Of a DNA stretch of 64,000 bases, positions 11,925 to 23,699 are shown piece after piece. Source of the stretch: Acorus gramineus (Eukaryota > Streptophyta > Magnoliopsida > Acorales > Acoraceae); NCBI GenBank assembly GCA_030737835.1, contig CM060850.1, positions 29,925,716 through 29,989,715 on the forward strand, given 5' to 3'. The notes under the pieces are model-generated. The model saw nothing but the letters and a program-made list of their open reading frames with translations. It searched no databases and was not told where the DNA came from. Within the stretch, counting starts at the first letter, position 1, and every line of letters starts with the position of its first letter. A program made the translations under genes and the position numbers.

Positions 11925-12279
11925 TCATTCTTTTTAAAAGAAAAGGCATTTCCATATTATTTGTTAAAAATATTTTTTTATTTATTTTCCTATTTCTTTG
12001 AATAATTTTTAAAATCATCAAATAAAAATTAAGTATACGCTTGAGGGACCATTACATTACTTATAGCCTAGGGTTTCATTTGTATAGCTGAATTTCAGGG
12101 CTGGCCCTGCTTCTTTATTCATGCCCCAATCCAAATATGGGAGTGTTTACATACAGTAGAGTGTACATATAACAGAGTATAAGGCTATATTAGAGATTTT
12201 GTATATAAAATTGGGACTGCATGAATGACTGTATTAGAGCTCTCTCGATTTTAAACTTCGTTCATGATCTTGTTTTAGA

Positions 12280-12790
12280 GAAAAATTCAAATAACCCTCC
12301 ATAGACTGCTTGAAATCTATATAATCCCCTTACTTTTTTTGAGGTTGATATATCCCCGATTTAAATTTACATTGACATATGAAGAATATTTTAATAATAT
12401 TTTATTTAATTAACTCTGACTAAAAACACAATATACCAAATACCTCCTATAATGTGTTAAAAATATAAAAAAGTCTATATAAATAATGATTTTACTCATC
12501 TGAATATATTCTAAGACTTTATCCAAATTGATAAAATTGTCATTTGCAGATGATTTTATGCATTTTTATCATATTTTAAAGGGTTTTTGATATACTGTGT
12601 TTTTAATTAAGGTTAACCAAACATACTATTCACAGAATATCATTTATCTGTCAATAGAAATTTGAACTTAAGGGACTATTTGAATTTATATTAGTGTTTT
12701 CATAGAATAATATGAATTTAAAAAAAAGTAAAGAGCATCAGTGGATTTCGGATAATTTAACGGGGTTTCATATGAATTTTTACTTTATTT
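12280..12790 (+). mobile_element. Fold-back MITE, TATATGGATTT family (copy 2)
   Basis: Begins AAAAATTCAAATAACCCTCC and ends near GGGGTTTCATATGAATTT. It shares AATATACCAAATACCTCC, ATAAAATTGTCATT, AAGGTTAACCAAAC and ATCTGTCAATAGAAATTT with its relatives. Confidence 0.65.
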
Positions 12791-12964
12791 TAAATGTGAT
12801 GTCATTTCAAAGTCGAACTCATACAAAGAACCTATGTTACGTACATAACTGAACTTTGGCCGTCTCTTTTCTTTTAATTATTCCCTCTGATTTCCACCTT
12901 TTCTTTTGAGGATCTCACCCGAAAAGTAGAGCCTTTTTTTTTTAAAAGAAAATGTAGACCATTT

Positions 12965-13515
12965 ATTTTAGGAAAACATTCAAATCTTTATAAATGGCTT
13001 GAAATATGTATAACCCCTTCATTTTTTAAAAATAATATGTAAATCCAATAACCTTCTGAATTAAATTTTTATTGACAAATGAAAAATGTTATATGAATAT
13101 TCTATTTGATCAACCCTAATTAAGAACATAATATATAAAAAAAAACCTTACAAATTGTTTCAAATGCAGAAAAACATATGTAAATGATGATTTTATCCAT
13201 TCGAATATAATATAAAACTCTATCTGGAAGGGTAAAATCGTCATTTACAGAAAATTATTCACATTTTTAATATATTGTAGGGATTTTTTAATATCTATGT
13301 TTTTAACGAGGGTTAACCAAACCAAATATTCGCAGTATAATCCAAATTTGCCACAAAAAATAACTCAAGATGCTATTTGGATTTTCACAAAAATTTAACT
13401 CATAGGGCTATTTGGATTTACATATGTATTTTCAAGGGGTTATATGGATTTCAGGAAAATGCAGGGTTATATGGATTTTAGAAAGTTTATCGGGGGCTAT
13501 ATGCATTTTTTCCTT
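12965..13515 (+). mobile_element. Fold-back MITE, TATATGGATTT family (copy 3)
   Basis: The left part has GGCTTGAAATATGTATAACC. The right part has repeated GGTTATATGGATTT at about 13438 and 13466, then GGGGGCTATATGCATTT. Internal landmarks match copy 2, including GGTAAAATCGTCATTTACAG and GAGGGTTAACCAAACC. Confidence 0.65.
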
Positions 13516-13954
13516 TATTTTTATTTTTTTTAAAGAAACTTTAGACATTTAATAACTTAGAAAGGAGTTACAGAAGTCCGAATATGGAGTGGGAGAAAGT
13601 TGAAAATTACATAGAAAGCATGAAATGAGGTGAAAATCTAGATCATTATAGAAAATTACATAGGTCCGAATTGGAGGTACCAAAGAAGGTAAGAAACATC
13701 TATTTGAGTGCAATCCGTACGAGGATTCTTCAAACTTCTTTATTCCGGCTCTGCTACTTCCCTCTCAGAAAATTAATTTATAGCTATTTGCGCCTGTGTA
13801 TACTCACTTGAATTACGGCGTGTGTATATTTATTTATCCATTTATTTGCAACAAAACTAACAGGGCGGACAATAGTCATTCATGCAATCTTAGTCATTGA
13901 GTATGTACTAAAGTTAAAAGCTTACACTTTGTTTATATTTCATTTAAAAAAAGT

Positions 13955-14820
13955 ATAGGAAAAAATACATATAGCCCCCTGAAAGTTTACTTATATTCAA
14001 AACAACCTTTTTTTCTCAAAAATCCATATAACCCCCTGATTGTTTGGATTATATTGAAATACCCCATGCCGTGAACACCTTCAAGCTGAAGTGTGATTTA
14101 ACCACACATAGTTAAATTATCTTTGTACTCTCGTCACTTTCATCTACACCTAAGAAAAAATGGTACATAACCCCCTTAAAGTTTGCAAAAATCTATATTG
14201 ACCTCTTATTTTTTGAATATTCATATAACCCTTATATTTTCTCATAGATAAATATTTAAATCCTTGAGTTAATTTTCTATCAAATTTTAATGAATATCCC
14301 GAGCATATTATATTCATCTCAAAGTGTTGCAAATGCATTTATTCAAATAATTTTATGAGATTTAAGAAAATTCAATATGATCACTCTAGATGACCAAAAT
14401 GTCTCCATAAAAAAATATCACACTATATTTCTTCTTCACTGTGTTAAGAATAAATTATTGTAGATTATTAAGTTAACCAAACACAAGTTTTAACTGGGTA
14501 ACGATAGGGGGTGATATGAATTAAGCGCGTAATTTCAGATAGTTATATGGATACTCATAAAAATGAAGGGTTCATATGTATATTCATAAACTTTCAGGGG
14601 GTTATATGAATATATATTTTAAGGATAACATTAAGTAACGGAATATTCTAAGAAAATTCTTCCTAAATTAATAGAATTCTAACTGAATGTTTTTTTGTTT
14701 AACCAAGGAAACTTTCAGGGGTTATATGGATTTTCAGAAGAAAAAAAGCAAGGGGATATATAGATATTAGCGAATTTTCATGGGGGCAATATGCATATTT
14801 CTTAAAAATATAATAAGTTA
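13955..14820 (+). mobile_element. Fold-back MITE, TATATGGATTT family (composite copy)
   Basis: Left: AAATACATATAGCCCCCTGA. Inside and right: several copies of GGGGGTTATATGAATAT-like ends (14579-14597, 14717-14731) and ACCCCCTTAAAGTTTGC. The repeated end motifs show nested or overlapping insertions of the same family rather than one clean element. Confidence 0.5.
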
Positions 14821-15298
14821 TGTAACCGTGTTATGTACATACTGAATATTAGCCGTCCCTTTTCTTTTATTTATTCCTTCTGATCTCCACTTTTTCTTTG
14901 AGAATCTCACCCCTTTTCTTCATTCAATTCTTGACAACAATCTTTTGCAATGCCTATGAGGATTTTTAAAGCCAGCTCTAAAAGCAATTTAGGTATTTGC
15001 AGCAGTGTACAAGAAAGAGTGGAGATGAAGGAAAAGTGAATAGTAGAATTTTTACTATGACATTTTTTTAAAGTATAATTAAGGGTGCATTTGATAACTC
15101 AATTAGTTTTTTTAACTTCTTTAAAAGTTAAAAGTCTCAACCAAGTTACTAAATAAGCAAACTTAATTGAAAAGTTGTCATTATCATTACATTAAAAAAG
15201 ATGCCTCTTCAACCATGGGGTCCCTCCCATATAAAAAAAAAAAAGAAGAAGAGATGACTCAAATACTGTGTTTATTTTAACAAAAGTAGCTTTATCAA

Positions 15299-15478
15299 TG
15301 TTAAAGAGTCATTATTAGGAGAATATTATGTATTTATTATTATTATTATATTATTATTAGTTTCCTAATTTTTCTAGTTTTCTTTTTTGATATTTTAGAT
15401 TTTCTTTTATGTATCTATAAATAAAGCATTTGGCTCCTCTAATACAACAACAAGAATTTCATTTCCCTTATTCTAACA
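15299..15478 (+). repeat. Left LTR
   Basis: Starts TGTTAAAGAGTCATTATTAG and ends TTCTAACA. A TATA box TATAAATA lies at 15416-15423, a suitable promoter for element transcription. It differs from the right LTR mainly by an extra TTTCTAG-rich segment. Confidence 0.88.
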
Positions 15479-15491
15479 TGGTTTCAGAACC
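15479..15491 (+). other. Primer binding site of the LTR element
   Basis: TGGTTTCAGAACC begins immediately after the LTR terminal CA and differs in a few positions from the usual Copia PBS (TGGTATCAGAGC, complementary to initiator tRNA-Met). Confidence 0.7.
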
Positions 15492-16079
15492 ACCCCAAAA
15501 ATCCTAGATCCACAAAAGTTTTTTCTTCTTCTTCCCCGCTTCGATTGAGGAGTGTTCAATCGGAGCGGAGGAGGACTTTTGATACCCAGATTTTTCCCTT
15601 ATTCATTGCATTATTTGTTTTTCACGCGCACCCTATTCATTTTCACGCGCCTGACACCGCCGTCCGCCGCGCTTGCTATTGCTTGTCCGTGTGTGCCTCT
15701 TTTTCTGCGCATTGCATCCGTTCGACCAGCCATTGCTCCTTTGTGTCGCTCCACCCTACCCCCACTGTTGTCCGTGCGTGTCAGCCAACACATCCGCGGA
15801 GATTTCGCTCAATCACAAATAATCCCAATATTCAAGCATGTTTGTCGCCTACATGCATGCATCTCTCGGTGTATCACTACGTGATTCTTGGACGTGTCAG
15901 AGCATGCAACATGCGCGAGATCCGCGGATCTATGTCCGCGCAATCTTCTTGCCACCAGTGCCGCCCTCGCCATCCGCGGGCACTGCCAACCAACCACCAC
16001 CGCCGGCCTTGCCTCCAACATCGAAGATCAGATCGTGTGGCTGCCTCTCATTCATCGTTGTCGCAGCCTCCGTGCGTCT

Positions 16080-16570
16080 CCTCGCGCTTTCGCAAGTCTC
16101 CATCTATCGTCGTCGTCGTCTCCGCATGCCGTTGTCTTCGCATGCCGTCATTGTTCTTCTCTTCTTTGGGTCTCCTTCTTCCTTGAGATCTTGTTCATAG
16201 CGTTGTCGTCTCTGCACGCTATCGTCATCGTTGTATTCGCACACTGTCGTCTCCGTGCGCCGTCGTCTTCGCTCACCGTCGTCTCCGTGCGCCGTCATTG
16301 TACTTGCGCACCGTCGTCTTTGTGCGCCGTCGTTGTATTCGCGCACTGTCGTCTTCGTGCCCCGTCGTTCTCGCACACCTTTATCTCCATGCGCCGTCAT
16401 CTCTGTGGGCTGTCGTTGCATTCGCGCACTGTTGTCTCTGTGCGTTGTCATCCTCGCTCACCGTCATTTTCATGCGCCGTCATCTTCGTGCGCTGTCATT
16501 GTATTCGCGCATTGTTGTCTCCGTCCGCGCCCGTCCTCACGCTTCTGGGTGACACTCGCGCCCTGCCTCC
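16080..16570 (+). repeat. GC-rich imperfect tandem repeats inside the LTR element
   Basis: Variants of CGTCGTCTCCGTGCGCCGTC, with CATTGTATTCGCGCA-type spacers, recur many times in units of about 24-48 bp. The DNA is far more GC-rich than anything around it. Stop codons are absent from several frames on both strands because the repeat lacks them, so the long open frames here (for example 15888-16724 on the + strand) are not good evidence of a protein. The source of the captured sequence is unknown. Confidence 0.75.
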
Positions 16571-17129
16571 GCGTGCTATCGCAACCTCCTCCATAGGCCG
16601 TTCAGTGCACCACCGCGTCCTCCAGGCACCTCCGTGTAATGTCAGCGTACCTCCGTGCACCCTCCGACGCATCCAACCACCCTCCTCCAGCTCCGGCGAC
16701 CACCTCGGGATTTCAGAATACTAAATTAGACTTTATTTCCTATATGAATGTCCTATTAAGATTTGCACACCTCTGCACATGTCTTTTTCTATGTGCGCTT
16801 TTTTTCTTTTCGCAGCATTGCTGTTTCTACACACGTCTTCCTTTATGTGCGCTCTTTGTCATCTCTCTTTGTTTTTCGTGCTATCCGCGCCATCCGTGCT
16901 CATGTTCAGGCCCGTCTCTACGCCCGTCAGCACCCCTGCCATGCCTGCCGCTCCCCTGCAGTGCCGTGCAACCCCCCTGCTGCGCCTGCACGTGCCCCTG
17001 CCGTGCCATGTGGCACCTCTACCACGTTGTGCCGTGCTCTGCCGCGCTGCCTATTGCTATTGCCAGCCTTTGCCACCTTCTCATTTTGTGTAAACTCTAA
17101 GGGTTCTATCCTTCAGAGTTTGGGAGGAG

Positions 17130-17300
17130 TGTTAAAGAGTCATTATTAGGAGAATATTATGTATTTATTATCATTATTATGATATTATTAGTTTCCTAGT
17201 TTCCTTTTATGATATTTTAGATTTTTCTTTATGCATCTATAAATAAAGCATTTGGCTCCTCTAATACAATAACAATAATTTCATTTCCTTTATTCTAACA
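17130..17300 (+). repeat. Right LTR
   Basis: Preceded by a purine-rich tract (TTTGGGAGGAG). Starts TGTTAAAGAG and ends TTCTAACA, with the same CTATAAATAAAGCATTTGGC block as the left LTR. Confidence 0.88.
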
Positions 17301-17306
17301 TATCAA

Positions 17307-19620
17307 TAACAAACATGATTCCTTGATCAATAAAAAGGGAAAATGACAAAAAAAATCTCCTAAAAATTAAAAATACCCAAATCAGCCATTTTTTTAAAAT
17401 TATATAAAAAAAAGTTTCATTTTACAATTTTAAAAACTCAAAAAATTAACTTGCACTTATATAATTAGGTCCTTAACATCTAACCATTATTAGGTTATCC
17501 ACACCAAAAATCTATTTTTCCTACAAAACAACAATCTCTCTCTAAATGACACAAACCCTAACTGTGTGATCTTTTAAATTATAACAACGGAGGTCGGTCA
17601 CACTGAGGTAATCCTAAAATTATTTATAATATTTCTAATATGAACTATTATTTCTTAAATAAAAAATTATTAAAAATGTGGACAATTTTATTCCACTATA
17701 AAACAAAATATCATTTTGTTTGTTATGGAAGTACCCTCATTGTCACCTGTCATGTAGGCCAAGAAAACCTAATGAATCACTAAGGAGATCATGAAGGAAA
17801 AATTAATAGTTTAATCACATGGTTACATGGAGATGGACATGCATTTTTCTGTGAAGACTTAAGGGGCAAACATTCGAGTTTAAACAACATTTTTTTACTT
17901 TAGAAGTCAACAAAATTTGCTCCGTATTGTCTGCGTGTTGAAGCAATCACATTATTTTTCTATTATTTTATTTTTTTCACATTCCTCCAGAAGGTTCCAT
18001 GCTAACTTCTACCGAAAGCAAATGATTAAAAAAATTTGTTATTAGCATTTTTGAGGTGTGGGTAAGGTCATAAACATTAATAACTTGTCAAAATGAAACT
18101 TAAAAAAAAAATTTAAGAATGACATAAGTGGCATTCTTACATGCAATATTTCTTAACTTTTTTACAATGTTTTTTTTTATTGGATAACTATATATTTTTA
18201 TGAAAATATAAATGATATGTCCTCTTATATAAAAATAATAATCACATTTCTTATGTAATACATCTTGTTAGTGGAAAAAAGACTATACATGTTGTATTTA
18301 TATCATATTGGAGTCGCATATTGCAGCGCTCTTTTCAACAAATGTTCCCTTATTATGAAATAATGAAAAAAAGCATAAAAGTAATTTATTCAGTATTTCA
18401 TTTTCACATACACTTTTAAAACGTGCCTACAAAAAATAAAAGAATGACCACAAAATTTCCCCCTTTTAGAATGATTTCATATTTCTTTAACATGTGACAT
18501 ATGGCAGGACGTCACTCTATAAAATCGGTTTTCATCGTGGCGGGGGCAGAGAAGACAAAAGGAGAGGACCCCCTCTTCGTTTTTTTTTTTTTTTTTTTTT
18601 TTTTTGTTTCAAACGTCACGGGCGTTTCATAATAAAATTAATCCCAAAAAAAAAAAACCAGGTAAACAAAGTTATAAACAAACACACAAATAAATAAATA
18701 AATAAGCACGAAAAAATGATGTCTTGAATAGTCTCAATCACAATCTACACTAATGTTTTTTTAAATTACATACATATAAATAAAATAATATATATTATAT
18801 TATTATAATATATAAAAACTGTAAAATTAGACGTCCATATAATAAGAAAGTCCACACTTTCTTAAAACACTCAGCATAAGTAGATCCTACAATCGGACGT
18901 CCACAAAAGCTTGGGACCGCTTCCACTGGCTAGTCTCAGCCACCTATAACTACATGTATCAAAATTAAGGCCGAATGTCTACTGTTTTGGCTCAAAGAAA
19001 AAAAAATATTTGAAAAAAACAAAAACAGAAGAATGAAAATGAACATTAATCTAATTCTCAATATCTGGAATGATTTAATTATGCATACCAATATCAATTA
19101 TAAATTAAAAACATTTGAAATTAGTTGTTTAAATTCAATTATCATGTAATTAGATTCTACTTTCTATTTCTACTGTTTTTAAAATAAGCAAATCCTCAAT
19201 ATTTAAATTCAATTATCAATACAAATATCCAAAAAAATTAGTATGGTATCATATCTATATCTATATTTGATCTATTTACATGTTTATCTTCTAGATTTCA
19301 AAGAAAACCACACTTGATTTCTAGCTCTAACAAACGATATCCTCTTGTGATCTTGATGCAAAATAATCAAACAGAAGAACTGCACAACAAGAATAAATCC
19401 TCTGATTTTTCAGTGTTTATTTTGTGCTTGGTTCAATTAAACAATCTAAAATTCATTAAATATAATAGATACTTTCATCATTCATTAACAATATAAGAAC
19501 TATCCAATTTAATCAGACAAAATCAAGTACAAACAGAGAATTCATTCCCACTGCATCATCTACCATAATAGTCTAACCAGTCCAGCTGCAATTTAGTCTT
19601 ATTTTCTCATTCATATATCT
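17307..19620. other. AT-rich intergenic DNA without a recognisable gene
   Basis: About 2.3 kb of AT-rich DNA. Notable items are a run of T of about 27 at 18579-18605 next to a GC-richer patch (GGCGGGGGCAGAGAAGAC) and several A/T homopolymers. I see no conserved coding sequence, RNA gene or clear transposon end. Confidence 0.6.
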
Positions 19621-19624
19621 TAGC

Positions 19625-20075
19625 CCTGTTTGTTTTAGGAATAAACCCCTGGATAATCTTGAATAACCTTGAATAAAGGATAAAAGATGTTTGTTTATCC
19701 CATATAACCCCTGATAAAGTATGTTAAAATAAACTAATATAAAGTGGTATATGGATTCCAACCAACCTCTAAAATTAAAGTTATTATAGATTATTTCACT
19801 CAAAAAATATGTGGATCCACTGTCAAATCAATTATCATCATCTCTTATAAATCACATGTCAAATCAACTATCATTATTTTTTCACATTTTATAAATCTTT
19901 ATCCATACTTTATTCACACTTTACCCAAATAACAAAACATTTATTCTTACGTTTACCAACGAAAATAGTTCAAAACACAACCAAACACAAAATCACTTTA
20001 TCCTTATTTATACTCAATTATGCTTGGATAAATGTATACTCAAGAATAAAACTTATCCATGTTTCGAATAGAGGC
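19625..20075 (+). mobile_element. GTTTGGAT-type MITE superfamily, + orientation
   Basis: Left end CCCTGTTTGTTTTAGGAATA; right end near AAAACTTATCCATGTTTCGAATAGAGG. Inside it has the family landmarks TAAAGTGGTATATGGATTCC, CTGTCAAATCAATTATCATC, TTATAAATC, and the core ATTCTTACGTTTACCAACGA followed by AACACAACCAAACACAAAAT. Confidence 0.65.
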
Positions 20076-20885
20076 TTACATAAGGAGGTACACCAATAGA
20101 ATGAAAATCGAACTAAAAATTGAGACTGATTGTGCTATGCAGATCCAGTGCATTAATGCTTAGACTATCATATACTTCAAATATGGAAAATGTTAGATTT
20201 CATACTTTTATTAGTCTAAAACACCAATGACAATTGTTTTTATTTATAAAATAATAATAATAAACATCTTCCTACGATGTATTTTCTTTAAAAAGTGTAT
20301 ATCAACCATTTCAAATTGAATGAGTGCTATCCATTTTTTAATAAATGTCAAAAAAAAATTTAATAATATATAAAACTTCATTTGATTTTTAATTACCTGT
20401 ATCAAAAAGTTTTACTATTTTTTTTTTAAAAAAAATTCTACTAATAATTACTATAACCAAAAAAAAAAAATTCACTACCACTATGAGTAATTAAAAAGGA
20501 AGCAACAAGAATCCAACTAATGTGTCAGTACTACCGAGGCCAGACGAAAAATAAAAATCAACCAAAACTTTACACATATATCTGCAAAAAAATCCTCCAT
20601 CCACAACCACCAAACAATAACAACAAATCATTAAAAAATAAACCAATAAAACAAAGATTTATTATCAAAAGATGAAAATAACTTTACCGCTACGGAACTC
20701 CGCGGACGACCCGGCCGAAATACGGTGCCAATACGTACAAAAAAAAGAGTCCACCGTATACTCTCCAGCTGTTCTTTTCATCTCTGTTTTTGCTTTCTTT
20801 GGAACTTGGAAGAAGCACAGCTGTCACGCAGGAGCTGTCACGTTCGCACGTGTGACAACAACGGTGGTTTTGGCACGTGCGAACG

Positions 20886-21452
20886 TCAGGCGGGGCCGAC
20901 CTTCCTGTTCCGTCTCCCGAGCTCGTGAAGGCTCCTGTGCCCGTTCATCGCCAATACATCGCCGATTCTTCCACTCGTCGTCTCAAATAATCGCTCCGTC
21001 GACGCGGCTGTTGAAACGAATAAATCGTCGTCAAGAAAAAAATCGCCTAAAAACAGAGGGACAGCCAAACCACATTGTACCTATCCGATCGAAGGAGCCA
21101 CCGACAGCGACGATTTTGGGGAAATCTGCGAAAGAAGAGGAATCAACGGTTAGGATTCTTCGATCAGGGGGGGGAAGGAGAGGTTGAGATCAGACGGACC
21201 TGGATCGTGCGAACGGAGGTAGAGAACGAAGAAGCAGAGGAGGACGAGGAGGGGTATCAAGTGGAGGATCTTCTCAGCCCGGGCGGAGGCCGATCGGGCG
21301 ATCTTCTCCGCCTTGATCTCCTCCTCATCTGCTCCGCTGCCGCTGACCGCCGATGAGGATCTCCTCTTCCTATCGACGTCACCGTCGATTTGGAGGAGCT
21401 GCTGTTGGTGGTTGTGCTTCGAAGCGGGTGAGCCGATCGACTGCCTATGCAT
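20886..21452 (-). CDS. Small conserved plant single-pass membrane protein, function unknown
   Basis: On the minus strand, exons 21452-21200, 21125-21081 and 21007-20886 join with agreeing phases to give 139 residues. The start MHRQSIGSPASK resembles the MHRQS(L)GSP-SK opening of a small uncharacterised plant family. A Lys/Arg/Ser-rich region follows, then one hydrophobic segment at about residues 70-83 (KILHLIPLLVLLCFFVLYL), then a tail containing DVLAMNGHRSLHELGRRNRK, like the family's DVLAIRSLRNLQE...RSHRK ending. Reading through intron 1 would stop after 100 residues, removing this conserved tail, which supports the spliced model. Exon 2 is only 45 nt, and the first donor (GTCCGT) is not strong. 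A GA-rich leader lies upstream. Function unknown; the membrane topology is inferred. Confidence 0.75.
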
Positions 21453-21488
21453 GGCCGTCAAAGAGGAGGACACAAATAAGACATTCAT

Positions 21489-21509
21489 CTCTCTCTCTCT
21501 CTCTCTCTC
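21489..21509. repeat. (CT)n tract in the leader of the small membrane protein gene
   Basis: About ten CT units on the + strand (GA on the gene's strand), some 40 bp upstream of the start codon. Confidence 0.9.
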
Positions 21510-21647
21510 GGCTTTTAAATGAGGGGCTTATTATCACCCTTTTTTGGGTTTATGAAAAAAAATATTGCCTTAAATTACATATTAAATATGTTTTGATTGT
21601 TACCCTTGTTTGCACCCATAATATGTTTTAAATATTTAATCTAATGA

Positions 21648-21918
21648 ATTTTTATTTTTAAGTCGCATGAATCATATATTTTAGTGACCGATTCATCGAT
21701 TCTTTATGTTTTAATTTTAGTTCTTAAATTTAAAGGATATGTTTTTTTTAGTCTTTGGGAGGGATCCATCCTTAAATTATTTAGTTTTGTTTTTAGTTCC
21801 TAAAAAGGATTAAAAATGAACATATCCTTTAAATCTGAGGACTAAAACCAAAATATAAAGAATTGAAGGATCGATCTCTAAATACATATATTTACATGGA
21901 CTAAAAACTAAAAAACCC
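21648..21918. mobile_element. Fold-back MITE, GTCCCT family (degenerate copy)
   Basis: Left: TTTTTAAGTCGCATGAATC, then TAGTGACCGATTCATCGATT. The right half is its inverse: GGATCGATCTCTAAATACAT, then GGACTAAAAACTAAAAAACC. Inner arms TTTAAAGGATATG and CATATCCTTTAAA also pair. The design and sequence match the fresher element at 36212-36484. It sits just upstream of the small membrane protein gene. Confidence 0.7.
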
Positions 21919-22179
21919 TTAATTTAAGGTATTATATATATATTTACAAGCTTTATTATTTTTATTTGCACACCTCTAACATTTTCATATTCCATTCACT
22001 CATTTATTTTCGTTGAAAAATTCATATACTAATAATAATATATTTATGTTGATTGGTTGACATTGCGGATAAAAAGAGAATACAATATGGATAAATATAT
22101 AAAAAGTGAAAGTAAATATTTAACACGTGGAACCACTTTATATCAGTGGAATTAAATATGTGAAATGACATAATTTTGA

Positions 22180-22608
22180 GCCCGTTTGGATAGAGGCATA
22201 AGTTATTTTGAGGTTTATGCCTATTCCAGGAATTATTGATTTTATTAATGGAATAAATAATTTTCTGTTTGACTGTATTTTCAATTATTCTCTTTGAAAA
22301 ACGCAATAATAAATGTTAGAGTGTTATGAAGAATAAAATATGAATAAGTTGTAAAAAGTTGATTTGATATATGGGCCCCATCGATGTATAAGAGATGATA
22401 ATAGGTGATTTGATATGATGACATGTGATTTAATAAGTGGGTCAGTAGATAAATAACACAATTCCATGGGATGAACTTGGAATACAAATACTAGCTTATT
22501 CTTCCCTAATTCTGTATAGCTATACTCGCTAATTCTCTTTACCCAAACACCTTTTTTTGTTATTCTTCTCTATTCCCACCTATTCCTCTACCCAAACACA
22601 AAGCCTTC
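22180..22608 (-). mobile_element. GTTTGGAT-type MITE superfamily, reverse orientation
   Basis: Left end GAGCCCGTTTGGATAGAGGC; right end CTCTACCCAAACACAAAGC. The core appears reversed (TTCTCTTTGAAAAACGCAAT). It is close to the inverse of the element at 48435-48875, including the GGGCCCCATCGATGTATAAG block. Confidence 0.7.
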
Positions 22609-23190
22609 GTTTGGATTGAAGAATTGAGTTATTCTGGATAGATAACTATACAAGTATAGATAGCAATTCTACATGAATAAGAGATTTTCTGTTTGATTGT
22701 GTTTTTTTTTATTGGGAAACATAAGAACAAAGGTTGAGTTGTTTGGTTGATAAAGAATAAAATATAAATAAGATGTAAAAAGTTGACTTGACATGTGGGC
22801 CCTATTGATGTATAAGAGGTCTTGATATATGATTTGATGTGATGAGATGTGTTTTTTTTTTTATTTGTAGATGGGCCCTACTTATCCATGGGAATAGATA
22901 AACTGAATATAGCTTATCGTAGGGGTTACTTAGAATTGTTATACTCATTTAAACTGGCTTAGTAATACCAAATTATACTTTGCAAACAAACAACTATTTT
23001 CTCTATCCATTCTTATACCACCCTTATACACCCTTTATACTCGTTTAACCCGTAATCCAAATGGGGGGAAAGGGTCTTGGAATAGTAATATTAGTTTATA
23101 TCCATCTAATCCTTGCGAATAAATATATTTTTTAGGTTTATTTATCTTTATTTCATCTTATTCCATATTTATTCTTCACCCAAGCAGGGA
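22609..23190 (-). mobile_element. GTTTGGAT-type MITE plus adjoining partial copy
   Basis: Left end CTTCGTTTGGATTGAAGAAT; right end CCGTAATCCAAATGGGGGGA near 23069. The reversed core is TATTGGGAAACATAAGAACA. From about 23070 to 23190 a second fragment with the family's terminal part follows (GGAATAGTAATATTAG to TTCTTCACCCAAGCAGGG). Two members thus sit head to tail after the one at 22180. Confidence 0.6.
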
Positions 23191-23360
23191 CAAAATTCTT
23201 TGTGGGTCAATAACAGTCCAACTTTATGTCGTGTTAGACTATCGATATAACGTGTTGATTTGAACCACAGCCACACAATCCATGAAGGTTCTCATAAAAA
23301 AGAAGGGGGGTATCCCCACTAACCTGAAGTCCATTCCCACTAACTAAAATTGTTTTAGAC

Positions 23361-23660
23361 AATAAGGAAGGGAGATAGGGGAGGGGGGAAAGACCGAGAG
23401 GGAGAGAGAAATGGAGGCCAAAGCGTAGTAGAGGACGGGAGGAGGGTGCATGGGGGCATGGCCAAAAGGGGAGAGAGAGTGAGAGTCAAGGATAGAGGGA
23501 GGGGGTAGGGCTGGAGCGGAGCGCTCTCTCTCTCTCCCTCCCGTGCCCTCTCCTACCCCACTCTCATTTATCGCCCCCATCTGCTGAAGCTCTCCTGTCC
23601 TCCGTAGTGCCTTCTTTTTCTCCCCCCCCCCCCCCCCCTTCTCTCTCTATTTTCACTCTC
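23361..23660. repeat. Polypurine then polypyrimidine tract
   Basis: From about 23361 to 23520 the + strand is mostly G and A (GGGAGATAGGGGAGGGGGGA, GAGAGGGAGAGAGAAATGG). From about 23523 it switches to C and T, with CTCTCTCTCTCTCCCTCCC and a run of about 17 C near 23622. No coding signal is seen. Confidence 0.8.
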
Positions 23661-23699
23661 TATACCCACCAATCAATTTTTTTTTATTTTTTTATAGTA

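Larger units (their letters stand above)
15299..17300 (+). mobile_element. Non-autonomous Copia-type LTR element (TRIM-like) with GC-rich internal repeats
   Basis: Two direct repeats of 180 and 171 bp, about 90 % alike, both run TGTTAAAGAG to TTCTAACA. They flank an internal region of about 1.65 kb. The element is bordered by TATCAA at 15293-15298 and 17301-17306, a target duplication. TGGTTTCAGAACC at 15479 follows the left LTR and resembles the initiator-Met tRNA primer site TGGTATCAGAGC of Copia elements. A purine run GGGAGGAG precedes the right LTR. No gag, protease, integrase or reverse transcriptase is recognisable, so mobility would depend on an autonomous relative. LTR differences indicate an old insertion. 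Confidence 0.85.

Noticed and set aside
15545..16724. Long open frames of 110-278 residues in the GC-rich block
   Set aside because: They lie within an LTR element, overlap in several frames and on both strands, and stay open only because the tandem repeat lacks stop codons; the translations are low-complexity with no known domain.
20672..21187. Plus-strand open frame of 171 residues
   Set aside because: It is antisense to the small membrane protein gene and matches no family; the minus-strand reading has recognisable conserved segments.
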